Below are positions 1 through 6,381 of a stretch of 10,406 nucleotides of DNA, one piece after another. The DNA comes from Rhodospirillales bacterium. GTDB taxonomy: Bacteria > Pseudomonadota > Alphaproteobacteria > Geminicoccales > Geminicoccaceae. Numbering within the stretch: position 1 is the stretch's first letter; each line of letters begins with the position of its first letter. Below the pieces are notes generated by a model. It made no database searches and had not been told where the DNA came from. It worked only from the letters and a program-made list of their open reading frames with translations. Position numbers and translations under genes: made by a program. Location: NCBI GenBank assembly GCA_007131045.1, contig SLRI01000494.1, positions 1 through 10,406 of the forward strand. Reading direction: 5' to 3'.

Positions 1-1
1 A

Positions 2-115
2 GAGCTCGAGGATCGCCGCTGGCGGCCGCTGCTCGGTGACCTCGATCAGGAAGGCGGCATCGACCTCGGCTGGGCCTTCAGCCCCTGGCCGGTCACGGTT
101 CTCGCGAGCGGCTGA
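2..115 (+). CDS. C-terminal end of an unidentified protein (5' truncated by window edge)
   Basis: An open frame enters from the left edge, phase starting at base 2, and runs 37 codons to a TGA at 113-115. It is too short for most ORF callers. Of the 37 codons, 32 end in G or C, like the neighbouring real genes, and the residues (for example DLDQEGGIDLGWAFSPWP) look like ordinary protein rather than the Arg/Gly/His-rich translation typical of shadow frames here. The other two plus frames and the minus strand give no better reading of these bases, and no ccoS-like reading was found on the minus strand. I do not recognise the family from this fragment. It converges on ccoI, with 34 bases between the two stop codons. 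That it is coding is likely; its identity is unknown. Confidence 0.6.
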   Translation, partial: ELEDRRWRPLLGDLDQEGGIDLGWAFSPWPVTVLASG

Positions 116-151
116 CGACCTCCGGCGGCGCCGTGGTCGCGGCAGCCGCTC
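106..151. terminator. Candidate bidirectional hairpin between convergent genes
   Basis: A perfect 9-base inverted repeat, GAGCGGCTG (106-114) and CAGCCGCTC (143-151), covers most of the stop codons of both convergent genes. Inside it a second stem, CGACC (116-120) with GGTCG (135-139), and an inner CGGC/GCCG (123-126, 130-133) with a 3-base loop can stack into one long, GC-rich, slightly bulged hairpin. There is no T-run on either strand, so it is not a classical intrinsic terminator. It could still act as a 3' end stabiliser or a bidirectional barrier. Function is inferred from position only. Confidence 0.4.
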
Positions 152-2402
152 AGCGGGCCGGCTCCTTGGCCCAGTTCAGCCGCAGCGCGTTGCCGACCAC
201 CAGGAGCGAGCTCGCCGACATGGCGATCGCCGCGATCAGCGGGGTGACGAAGCCGAGGACCGCGATCGGCACGGTGAGGATGTTGTAGCCGAAGGACATG
301 CCGAGGTTCTGCTTGACCAGCCGTCGGGTGTTGAGCGCGGTGTCGAGGGTGGTGACCACCGGCGCCAGGCGGCGACCCTGGAAGACCGCGTCGGCCGCGG
401 TCTGGCTGATGTCGACCGCCGAGGCCGGGGACATCGAGACGTGCGCTGCGGCCAGCGCCGGCGCGTCGTTGAGCCCGTCGCCGACCATCATCACCCGGCG
501 CCCCTGGGCGGACAGATCGCGGAGATGCGCGACCTTCTCGTCGGGCCGGCAGCCGGCGCGCCAAGTCTCGATGCCGACCACCCGGGCCAGGGCCTCGACC
601 GGGCCGGCACGGTCGCCCGAGAGGAGCTGCACCTCGAGCCCCCGGGCCCTCAGCGCGGCGACGGTGGCGGCGGCGTCCGCCTTGGGCTGGTCCATAAAGA
701 CGAAGCGCTGCGGCGCCCGGCCGGGCTCGCCGAGCCAGAGCTCGGGGCCGATGCCGGCCTCCTCGCCCGCTGGCGTGCCCAGGGCGACTTCCGTTACCCA
801 GTCGCGCCGCCCGAGGCGCACCTCGCCGGCTTCGCCGGGCCAGGCGAGGCCCAGCCCCGGCCGCTCCTCGACCCCGCGCACCAGGGGCGCATCCGGCGCT
901 GCCCGCACCAATGCCCGGGCCAGGGGATGGCGCGAGTTGCGGGCGAGGCCGGCCGCAAGGCGAAGCCGCGCCGGATCGATCGGCGCCGATGCCAGGACCA
1001 GATCGCCCTCGGTCAAGGTTCCCGTCTTGTCGAAGACGACGGTGTCCACCTCGGCCAGCCGCTCGAGCGCCGTGGCCGATTTCAACAGGATGCCACGGAC
1101 CATCAGGCGGCCGCTCGCGATCACCTGAACGGCCGGGACGGCCAGGCCGAGCGCGCAGGGGCAGGTGATGATCAGCACCGCGATGGCGTAGAGCAGTGCC
1201 GTCTGCCAAGCTGCCCCCATGACCAGCCACCAGCCGAGAAACGTGCCCAGCGCCAGGGTGTGGACCAGGGGCGCATAGGACCGGGCGATGCGGTCGGCGA
1301 GTGCGACGAAGCGGCCACGCTTCTGCTCGGCGAGCTCCATCAACTCGACGATCTCGGCCAGGAGCGTGCCTTCGCCAACGGCCCGGACGGTGATCTCCAG
1401 CGGCGCCTGGAGATTGACCGTGCCGGCGAAGACGCGCGCCCCGGGCTCGGCAGCGACCGGCACCGTCTCGCCGGAGATGGCACTGGTGTCGATCTCGCTG
1501 CGGCCCTCCTTGACGGTGCCGTCGACGCCGATCCGCTCGCCGGCGGCGACCAGCACGGTCTGCCCGGCTTCCAGCATCTCCGGGCGCACGCTGCGCGTCC
1601 GGCCGTTCGGCAAGAGGAGGGTGACGGCGGCAGCGCGCAGCGCCAGCAGCCGCTCGACCGCCGAGCGCGCCACGCCCCGGGCCCGGCTGTCGAGATAGCG
1701 GCCGATCAGCAGGAAGAAGAGCAGCATGATGGCACTGTCGAAATAGGCGTGGTCACCCTGGCGGATGGTCTCGAACAGCGACATCGCCGGGGTCAGGATG
1801 ACCGCGACCGAGATCGGCACGTCCATGTTGGTGGTGCCGGCCTTGAGCGCCTTGATGGCGGAGCGGAAGAAGGGCCTTCCGGCATAGGCGATCGACGGCA
1901 GCACGATCAGCGCCTGGACCCAGTGCATGAAGGTCCGGGTCGCATCGCCCATGCCGCTGAAATGGCCGGCCCAGATCGACACCGCGAGCAGCATGACGTT
2001 GCCGGTGGCGAAGCCGGCGACCGCCATCGACTTCAACAGCTCGCGCTCGTAGCGGTTGTCGGCGATGGCCAGCGCTTCGGGATCGAAGGGCACGACCGGA
2101 TAGCCCAGCGCCTCGATCTTCTCGACCAGCGTGTTGCCGCGGCCCGCCGGTCCGATCCACTCGATCGTCAGCCGCCGGGTGGTCAGGTTGAGCCGACCCG
2201 TCTGCACGTCCGGCTCGACCGCGAGCGCGCGCTCGATCTTCTTCACGCAGCCGCCGCAATGGACGTTCTCGACCATCAGCTGCAGCGTCTTCAGCCCGCT
2301 CGCCGGGTCGCCCTTGACGAAGCTGGCGACGTCGCCGGCGGTCGGCAGCGCCGACGCTTCGGCAACGCCGCCGCCCAGCCCGGCGCCGGGGGCGGCGGTC
2401 AC
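150..2402 (-). CDS. ccoI: CcoI/FixI, copper-translocating P1B-type ATPase for cbb3 oxidase assembly
   Basis: CcoI is an inner-membrane ATPase that exports Cu(I) towards the periplasm for insertion into the CuB site of cbb3-type cytochrome oxidase (known role of the family). The 750-residue product has an N-terminal heavy-metal-associated domain with Cys49-x-x-Cys52, the actuator motif SGET (310-313), the metal-binding CPC in the membrane (414-416), the phosphorylation motif DKTGT starting at Asp458, the His-Pro pair of the nucleotide domain (492-493), and GDGLNDAP (641-648). The last membrane helix carries MSASS (728-732), typical of copper ATPases. I chose the GTG at 2402-2400 because it overlaps the ccoH stop as GTGA; the same frame stays open further upstream, but there it reads the antisense-phase shadow of ccoH. 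Length is normal. All motifs are intact. The usual next gene, ccoS, does not follow; a convergent gene does. Confidence 0.97.
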   Translation of the reverse strand: MTAAPGAGLGGGVAEASALPTAGDVASFVKGDPASGLKTLQLMVENVHCGGCVKKIERALAVEPDVQTGRLNLTTRRLTIEWIGPAGRGNTLVEKIEALGYPVVPFDPEALAIADNRYERELLKSMAVAGFATGNVMLLAVSIWAGHFSGMGDATRTFMHWVQALIVLPSIAYAGRPFFRSAIKALKAGTTNMDVPISVAVILTPAMSLFETIRQGDHAYFDSAIMLLFFLLIGRYLDSRARGVARSAVERLLALRAAAVTLLLPNGRTRSVRPEMLEAGQTVLVAAGERIGVDGTVKEGRSEIDTSAISGETVPVAAEPGARVFAGTVNLQAPLEITVRAVGEGTLLAEIVELMELAEQKRGRFVALADRIARSYAPLVHTLALGTFLGWWLVMGAAWQTALLYAIAVLIITCPCALGLAVPAVQVIASGRLMVRGILLKSATALERLAEVDTVVFDKTGTLTEGDLVLASAPIDPARLRLAAGLARNSRHPLARALVRAAPDAPLVRGVEERPGLGLAWPGEAGEVRLGRRDWVTEVALGTPAGEEAGIGPELWLGEPGRAPQRFVFMDQPKADAAATVAALRARGLEVQLLSGDRAGPVEALARVVGIETWRAGCRPDEKVAHLRDLSAQGRRVMMVGDGLNDAPALAAAHVSMSPASAVDISQTAADAVFQGRRLAPVVTTLDTALNTRRLVKQNLGMSFGYNILTVPIAVLGFVTPLIAAIAMSASSLLVVGNALRLNWAKEPAR

Positions 2403-2911
2403 CGCAAGACGATCCGCTCGGTGGCTACGAACAGGTCTTCGTCGCGGGTGACGATCAGGCGCAGATTCCACAAGCCGTCGAGCGGTGCGGCGAAGGCGGC
2501 GCTGTAGAGGCCGGAGCCCGCGGCCTCGAGCGGCACCACGAAGTCGTAGCCCTCGTGGGTCGGCCGCTCGAACTCGACGACGACATCGGCCCGGTAGAGC
2601 GGCGCGCCGCCGTTGTCGGTCACCTTGACGGCGACGGTGCCGGCGCGTTCGGCCGTGAGTTCGGTCTCGATCGAGGCCTGCCAGCCGAGGGTCGCCATCC
2701 GTGATGCGGCTTCGAGATTGCGGTTGTAGTGCAGCCCCTTGTCGTAGGAGCGATTGACCGCGATCCCGGTCCAGGTGGTGGCGGCGACGTAGACCATGAT
2801 GGCGTTGACGCAAAACACCACGCCGAAGCCGGCGACGAAGATCCAGGGGATCCAGCTTCCCCGCTTCGCAGCGTTCGCTCGTTGCCGACTAGAACCCGGC
2901 TCTTCGTTCAC
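2399..2911 (-). CDS. ccoH: CcoH/FixH, cbb3 oxidase assembly protein
   Basis: CcoH is a membrane-anchored assembly factor that associates with cbb3 oxidase during maturation (family knowledge). The 170-residue product has a basic N-terminus, one hydrophobic segment at about residues 20-45 starting WIPWIFVAGFG, and a soluble, beta-rich domain expected in the periplasm. The phrase GLHYNRNL at about residues 59-66 and the late segment GLWNLRLIVTRD fit the FixH family. The start is a GTG at 2911-2909, chosen because it overlaps the ccoG stop as GTGA. No other start would keep the membrane helix: the first internal Met is already at residue 39 inside it. The gene's own stop again overlaps the ccoI start, so translation of all three genes is probably coupled. 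Length is normal for the family. Confidence 0.93.
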   Translation of the reverse strand: MNEEPGSSRQRANAAKRGSWIPWIFVAGFGVVFCVNAIMVYVAATTWTGIAVNRSYDKGLHYNRNLEAASRMATLGWQASIETELTAERAGTVAVKVTDNGGAPLYRADVVVEFERPTHEGYDFVVPLEAAGSGLYSAAFAAPLDGLWNLRLIVTRDEDLFVATERIVLR

Positions 2912-4365
2912 GGCTCTGGTCCCCGAAAGACGGTCGAGATCCGACGCTCCTCGCCGGTAGCAATCTCGGTCAACACCATGGTGATCGGCGTCGACGACGC
3001 GGTCAAGCTCTCGGGCGGCACGCGGACGAACACCCGGTGCGTGGTCACGTCGTCGGCGGGTGCCACCAGGGTCAGGGCATCGCCCATGTCGCCCGCGGGC
3101 GTGCCCAGGCTGTGCGCCGGCGCGTCGTCGCCGAGGGTCAGCGTGTACGACCGATCCTCGTGTGCCTTGTTGAGGATGCGCACGTCGAAGCCGTTGCGGA
3201 TGCTGCCGTCGGCCATGGTGACGAACAGCGGATTGCGCTCCGGGATGACGGTGAGCTCGGTCGTCGCCCGCATCAGGTAGGTGCCCGCCATGACCGCGGC
3301 GGTGAGCACCAGGACGCCGACATAGAGCATGGTGCGCGCCCGCACCAAGGGATAGACGGGCGTTTCGCCCTTCGCCTTGATCTCCTGGTTGCGCTCGCTG
3401 TCGTAGTTGATGAGATTGGGCGGCCGGCCGACCTTGGCCATGACGTCGTTGCAGGCGTCGATGCAGAGCCCGCAGCCGATGCATTCGAGCTGGAAGCCGT
3501 CGCGGATGTCGATCCCGGTCGGACAGACCGAGACGCACTGCTTGCAGTCGACGCAGTCGCCGCGGCCCTCCCAGCTCTCCCCCTTCTTGTGCTTGCCCCG
3601 TGGCTCGCCGCGCCAGGCCTCGTAGGTGACCGCCATCGTGTCCTGGTCGACAAGGGCCGCCTGGATGCGCGGCCACGGGCACATATAGGTGCAGACCTGC
3701 TCGCGCGAGATTCCGGCCAGGACGTAGGTGGTCGCGGTGAACAGGAAGGTGAAGAAATAGACGACGGCGCTCGCCTGGCCGGTGAAGAAGTCGACCACCA
3801 CGGTGGGCGCGTCGTTGAAGTACATGATCCAGGCGCCGCCGGTCAGAAAGGCGATCAGGAACCAGACCGCGTGCTTGGTGATGCGCTTTTGCCACTTCGC
3901 CGCCGTCCAGGGCTGCCTGTCGAAGCGCATCCGCTCGTTGCGATCACCCTCGATGCGCCGCTCGACCGCCATGAAGAGATCGGTCCAGACGGTCTGCGGA
4001 CAGGCGAAGCCGCACCAAATTCGGCCGAACAGCGCCGTGGCGAAGAACAGCGCGAAGGAGGCGATGATCAACAGCCCGGTGAGGTAGTAGACCTCCTGCG
4101 GCCAGATCTCGATCCAGAAGAAGTAGAGCCGACGCCCGGCCATATCGACCAGGATCGCTTGGTCGGGCACGTTCGGGCCCCGATCGAAGCGCAGCCAGGG
4201 TGCCAGGTAGTAGATGCCGAGCATGATCGCGAGACCGACCCATTTGATCGTGCGGAACCGACCATGGACCGCCTTCGCATAGACCTCGACCCGTCCTTGA
4301 TAGAGCGGCGAGCTGCGTTGCTCTTGTCGAGACTGGACACTCTCGACCTCGACGACCTCACTCAA
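2908..4365 (-). CDS. ccoG: CcoG/FixG, membrane 4Fe-4S ferredoxin-like cbb3 oxidase assembly protein
   Basis: CcoG is a polytopic membrane protein with two 4Fe-4S clusters, proposed to act as a cupric reductase in cbb3 oxidase assembly. Numbered from the TTG start (485 residues), it has membrane segments near residues 40-60, 92-113, 165-180 and 200-220, an early CGFACP motif (Cys118, Cys122), CTYMCPWPR (Cys225, Cys229), and two ferredoxin motifs: Cys271/274/277/281 followed by Pro, and Cys295/298/301/305. The C-terminal half after a last helix (about 320-340) is the beta-rich domain usual in FixG. The frame is open to an ATG at 4440, but that ATG sits in the FNR/FixK-like box, and the extra 25 residues do not resemble FixG N-termini. 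I prefer TTG 4365-4363, preceded by AGGCAGGT with a 6-base gap, giving the family's usual distance to the conserved VHGRFR. The ATG also has a GAGG upstream, so the start is not certain. First gene of ccoGHI. Confidence 0.96.
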   Translation of the reverse strand: MSEVVEVESVQSRQEQRSSPLYQGRVEVYAKAVHGRFRTIKWVGLAIMLGIYYLAPWLRFDRGPNVPDQAILVDMAGRRLYFFWIEIWPQEVYYLTGLLIIASFALFFATALFGRIWCGFACPQTVWTDLFMAVERRIEGDRNERMRFDRQPWTAAKWQKRITKHAVWFLIAFLTGGAWIMYFNDAPTVVVDFFTGQASAVVYFFTFLFTATTYVLAGISREQVCTYMCPWPRIQAALVDQDTMAVTYEAWRGEPRGKHKKGESWEGRGDCVDCKQCVSVCPTGIDIRDGFQLECIGCGLCIDACNDVMAKVGRPPNLINYDSERNQEIKAKGETPVYPLVRARTMLYVGVLVLTAAVMAGTYLMRATTELTVIPERNPLFVTMADGSIRNGFDVRILNKAHEDRSYTLTLGDDAPAHSLGTPAGDMGDALTLVAPADDVTTHRVFVRVPPESLTASSTPITMVLTEIATGEERRISTVFRGPEP

Positions 4366-4370
4366 TCGAC

Positions 4371-4378
4371 ACCTGCCT
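4371..4378 (-). promoter_or_regulatory. Ribosome-binding site supporting the TTG start of ccoG
   Basis: On the minus strand AGGCAGGT lies just upstream of the TTG at 4365-4363, with 6 bases between AGG and the start codon. A near-identical string (GAGGCAGGT) precedes the alternative ATG at 4440, but there it is part of the FNR/FixK-like box. Confidence 0.45.
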
Positions 4379-4439
4379 GCCAGCTTGTCGCGGCCACCTG
4401 CCGCCGCCCACAACTGCGCGAGAGCGCAGGCGGCACGCA

Positions 4440-4453
4440 TTGACCTGCCTCAA
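4440..4453 (-). promoter_or_regulatory. FNR/FixK-type box upstream of ccoG
   Basis: The minus strand reads TTGAGGCAGGTCAA, which matches the TTGA-N6-TCAA core recognised by FNR/FixK/Anr-type regulators. One half-site is TTGAC (plus-strand view), as in known sites; the other, TTGAG, is less usual. cbb3 assembly genes are standard targets of these regulators. If it acts as a class II site centred about 41.5 bases upstream of the transcript start, transcription would begin near 4405, downstream of the ATG at 4440 and about 40 bases before the TTG start. I see no good -10 hexamer at the expected place, so the exact start is uncertain. Confidence 0.5.
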
Positions 4454-4570
4454 TCGATGCTGTCTAGCACGATTGGGGGCCGGCCGGCCGCGACCCGGTG
4501 GCGCGGCGCGTCGAGAGATGATAAGCCTCGGCGCCTGATGGGCGGCTATAGACGAAGGCATACCTGGAGG

Positions 4571-4598
4571 TTGATCCGGCGAGCGGTTCGGCTAATTT
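4571..4598 (+). promoter_or_regulatory. Weak sigma-70-like promoter candidate for the secreted-protein gene
   Basis: TTGATC (4571-4576) and TAATTT (4593-4598) are separated by 16 bases. This matches four of six -35 positions and three of six -10 positions. A transcript from here would start near 4605 and carry a leader of about 115 bases that includes the short open frame and the triple repeat. It is the most AT-rich part of the intergenic region, but the match is modest. Confidence 0.25.
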
Positions 4599-4660
4599 GA
4601 ATGGACATATCGGGATCCGCGAAGCCCGTATCGGGTTACCTCCGACAGCAGAGGGTGGCC

Positions 4661-4687
4661 ATGACCGGCGTCCAGGGGAGTTGGTAG
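4661..4687 (+). CDS. Possible 8-codon leader open frame (MTGVQGSW)
   Basis: ATG at 4661 is preceded by GAGGG with a 5-base gap, a good ribosome-binding site, and ends at TAG 4685-4687 inside the first 16-base repeat. It is in the same frame as the secreted-protein gene that starts 60 bases after it, separated by that stop. It could be a short upstream peptide that tunes translation of the gene, or the relic of an older start. With only eight codons, chance cannot be ruled out. Confidence 0.25.
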   Translation: MTGVQGSW

Positions 4688-4719
4688 CCGGGGGAGCTGG
4701 TAGCCAGGGGAGCTGGTAG
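4672..4719 (+). repeat. Three tandem 16-base repeats carrying SD-like and stop motifs
   Basis: Three head-to-tail units at 4672-4687, 4688-4703 and 4704-4719 share the form CCRGGGGAGYTGGTAG and differ at only two positions. Each unit contains GGGGAG, a strong Shine-Dalgarno-like sequence, and ends in TAG. The last GGGGAG lies 8 bases before the ATG at 4721 and probably serves as its ribosome-binding site. Because 16 is not a multiple of 3, the three TAGs fall in all three reading frames. Confidence 0.9.
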
Positions 4720-4720
4720 A

Positions 4721-5338
4721 ATGCGAAAGCGGCGGTTCGGCGCCGGGTTGATCGGGGCGGTGATCGGCTGGGGGATCGCCGGCCTCGACGGCGGCTTCGC
4801 CGAGACCGTCGACGTGCCGACACCGCAAGCAGACTTCGTAGCCTCTGGAACCGTGACCTCGTCCCGCTTCGGCACCATGCCTTTCGATCTGTCGCGCAGC
4901 GATCACAGGGTGCACCAGGTGCTGGTGGTCGCCAACGATCGCATCGAGATGATCTTCGACCGGCATGGCGAGTGGGTGGCGGTGATCGATTTCGGCAAGA
5001 CCTCCGTTCTGCCGAGCGGCGGGGCAACCGCCAGCCTGCTCCACCCGTTCAGCCGCGCCGAGCGGATCGCCGACGGGCCGCTGCGGATCGAGCGCGACGG
5101 GGTCGACAGTCACCTCGGCCTCCCTTGCGAGCGGTATCGAGCGTTCGGCACCAGCAACGGCGCGCCGCTGCGCGCCACGGCGTGCGTCACCGCCGAGGGG
5201 ATTCCCCTGATCTCCGCCATCTCCAGCGCCGAATTGACACTGCGCATGCAAATCACCGACATCGAGTTCAGCGCACCGGCGCCCGCGGTCGTCGATCATC
5301 GAGGCGGGCCGCTGCAGGACGACGTCACCGGCGGCTGA
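4721..5338 (+). CDS. Secreted/periplasmic protein of unknown function
   Basis: The 205-residue product starts with a signal peptide: basic MRKRRF, a hydrophobic core at about residues 8-22, and a likely cleavage after Ala27 (GGFA before ETV). The mature part looks beta-rich: FVASGTVTSSRFG, then strands around RIEMIFDRHGEWVAVIDF, then GLPCERYRAFGT and LRATACVTAEGIPL. The two cysteines (136 and 155) could form a disulphide in the periplasm. The layout (beta strands, then G-x-x-C-x-x-Y, then a charged strand and a G-I-P-L turn) recalls DUF4412 and LolA-like proteins, but this is pattern resemblance only and I do not assign it. Codon use matches the neighbours. The start is supported by GGGGAG 8 bases upstream. 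The hydrolase gene follows 85 bases downstream on the same strand, possibly co-transcribed. Confidence 0.8.
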   Translation: MRKRRFGAGLIGAVIGWGIAGLDGGFAETVDVPTPQADFVASGTVTSSRFGTMPFDLSRSDHRVHQVLVVANDRIEMIFDRHGEWVAVIDFGKTSVLPSGGATASLLHPFSRAERIADGPLRIERDGVDSHLGLPCERYRAFGTSNGAPLRATACVTAEGIPLISAISSAELTLRMQITDIEFSAPAPAVVDHRGGPLQDDVTGG

Positions 5339-5350
5339 GCGCCCCGCCGT

Positions 5351-5414
5351 TCGAAGATCGAAGATCGAGCGCGGATCACGAGCCGGCGCGTCGACGAGGC
5401 CGGGCTCGACGAGG
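5351..5414 (+). repeat. Short direct repeats upstream of the hydrolase gene
   Basis: TCGAAGA occurs twice in tandem (5351-5357, 5358-5364), followed by a partial copy, and TCGACGAGG occurs at 5391-5399 and 5406-5414, the second copy overlapping the ribosome-binding site. They may be local slippage products; no function is evident. Confidence 0.5.
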
Positions 5415-5423
5415 GAAGCACGG

Positions 5424-6320
5424 ATGCGGCTCTACCGCGACTTCACCGATCAGGCAGCGCTCGATGCCGCTTACGATCCATCACGTACGGCCGAAGATGC
5501 CGCGGGTATGATGGCGGCCTGGCAGGCGCGCAGTGCAGCGACCGTGGCCGAGGGCGGCGGCCGCCTCGGCGTCCGCTACGGGCCGACCCTGGCCGAGTAT
5601 CTCGACATTTTTCCCGCCGGGCCGGCCGCTCGCCCGACAGCTGGCCCGGCGCCGGTGCACGTCTTCGTTCACGGCGGCTACTGGCGACGCTTCAGCGCGC
5701 GCGATTTTGCCTGGGTGGCGGAACCCGTGGGCGCCCGCGGAGTCACCGCCGTGATCGTCAACTATGCTCTCTGCCCCGCGGTCTCGATCGTCGAGATCGT
5801 CCGCCAGATCCGCGCCGCCCTGGCCTGGTGCCACCAGCACGCGGCGAGCTTCGGCGGTGATCCGGGGCGATTGACCCTCTCGGGCCACTCCGCCGGCGGT
5901 CACCTCGTGGCGATGGCCCTGGCCACCGACTGGAGCGGGCAGTACGGCCTGCCGGACGGCCTGGTCGAGCGCGCCCTGGCCCTGAGCGGCCTCTTCGACC
6001 TGCGGCCCTTCCCCTTCACCTACCTGCAGCCGGCCCTGCAACTGACGACGGCGGAGGTGCTGGCGGCGAGCCCGATCGATCTCGCACCCACGGCCCCGAC
6101 GCCTCTCACCGTCGCCGTGGGAGCACTGGAAAGCGACGAGTTCCGCCGCCAGAGCCGGGATTTCGTCGCGGCCTGGCGACAGCACGAGGCACCGTGCGCC
6201 TACCAGGAGCTGGCCGGTGCCGACCACTTCACCGCGCTCGATCGGCTTTTTGCGCCGGAAAGCCCGCTGCTCGACACGCTGCTGAGGACGCTCGGGGTGG
6301 GAGATCGAGATCCCCTATAA
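5424..6320 (+). CDS. Alpha/beta hydrolase, arylformamidase (kynurenine formamidase)-like esterase
   Basis: This 298-residue protein belongs to the alpha/beta hydrolase fold. It has the oxyanion-hole motif HGG (His83-Gly84-Gly85) followed by YWRRF, the nucleophile elbow GHSAGGH (154-160) with Ser156, a candidate acid in the ESDEF stretch (Glu236 or Asp238), and His268 in ADHFT as the likely catalytic base. The N-terminal YRDFTDQAALDAAYD and the middle NYALCP are typical of the cytoplasmic branch often annotated as arylformamidase or kynurenine formamidase-like. That enzyme hydrolyses N-formylkynurenine in tryptophan breakdown, but no kynurenine gene is nearby, so the substrate is open. There is no signal peptide. 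GAGGGA at 5411-5416 is a good ribosome-binding site for the ATG at 5424. The catalytic set is complete and the length normal. Confidence 0.92.
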   Translation: MRLYRDFTDQAALDAAYDPSRTAEDAAGMMAAWQARSAATVAEGGGRLGVRYGPTLAEYLDIFPAGPAARPTAGPAPVHVFVHGGYWRRFSARDFAWVAEPVGARGVTAVIVNYALCPAVSIVEIVRQIRAALAWCHQHAASFGGDPGRLTLSGHSAGGHLVAMALATDWSGQYGLPDGLVERALALSGLFDLRPFPFTYLQPALQLTTAEVLAASPIDLAPTAPTPLTVAVGALESDEFRRQSRDFVAAWRQHEAPCAYQELAGADHFTALDRLFAPESPLLDTLLRTLGVGDRDPL

Positions 6321-6353
6321 GGCGATTTTAGCGCACGTTTATCACTTTATAGG
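6314..6353. repeat. Inverted repeat CCTATAA / TTATAGG after the hydrolase gene
   Basis: CCTATAA (6314-6320, including the hydrolase stop) and TTATAGG (6347-6353) form a 7-base inverted repeat with a 26-base loop in AT-rich sequence. The right arm is followed by a run of A, not T, so it is a poor intrinsic terminator for the hydrolase gene. It could equally be a protein-binding element upstream of the kinase gene. Confidence 0.3.
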
Positions 6354-6381
6354 CGAAAAAAGATCGTGTAGGTTGTCGGCG

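Larger units (their letters stand above)
4366..4720. other. Intergenic region between divergent ccoG and the secreted-protein gene
   Basis: This 355-base stretch has no convincing long gene on either strand; the open frames crossing it are antisense or edge extensions with poor composition. It holds the FNR/FixK-like box (4440-4453), a perfect inverted repeat CTGCGC-GAGA-GCGCAG (4414-4429), a GC-rich GGCCGGCC run near 4481-4492, a weak plus-strand promoter candidate (4571-4598), two copies of TATCGGG near 4609 and 4629, a short open frame with a good ribosome-binding site (4661-4687), and three tandem 16-base repeats against the next start codon (4672-4719). Confidence 0.7.

Noticed and set aside
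36..2507. Very long plus-strand open frame (823 codons) opposite ccoI and the end of ccoH
   Set aside because: Its translation is dominated by Arg, Gly, Asp, His and Gln with no recognisable motifs, as expected for antisense frames in GC-rich DNA. The opposite strand encodes an intact P-type ATPase with every motif.
2403..2813. Upstream extension of the ccoI frame
   Set aside because: It overlaps ccoH in another frame, translates to Arg/His-rich sequence, and the GTGA overlap gives a natural start with the normal family length.
3037..4443. 468-codon plus-strand open frame opposite ccoG
   Set aside because: Antisense shadow of a gene with all ferredoxin motifs; low-complexity acidic and basic composition, no domain pattern.
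4481..4492. GGCCGGCC run as a possible regulatory palindrome
   Set aside because: Self-complementary GC words of this length are common in such GC-rich DNA, and nothing else supports a site.
4565..4578. Resemblance of GGAGGTTGATCC to the 3' end of 16S rRNA
   Set aside because: It differs by an inserted base and no other rRNA sequence surrounds it; chance similarity to an SD-like string.
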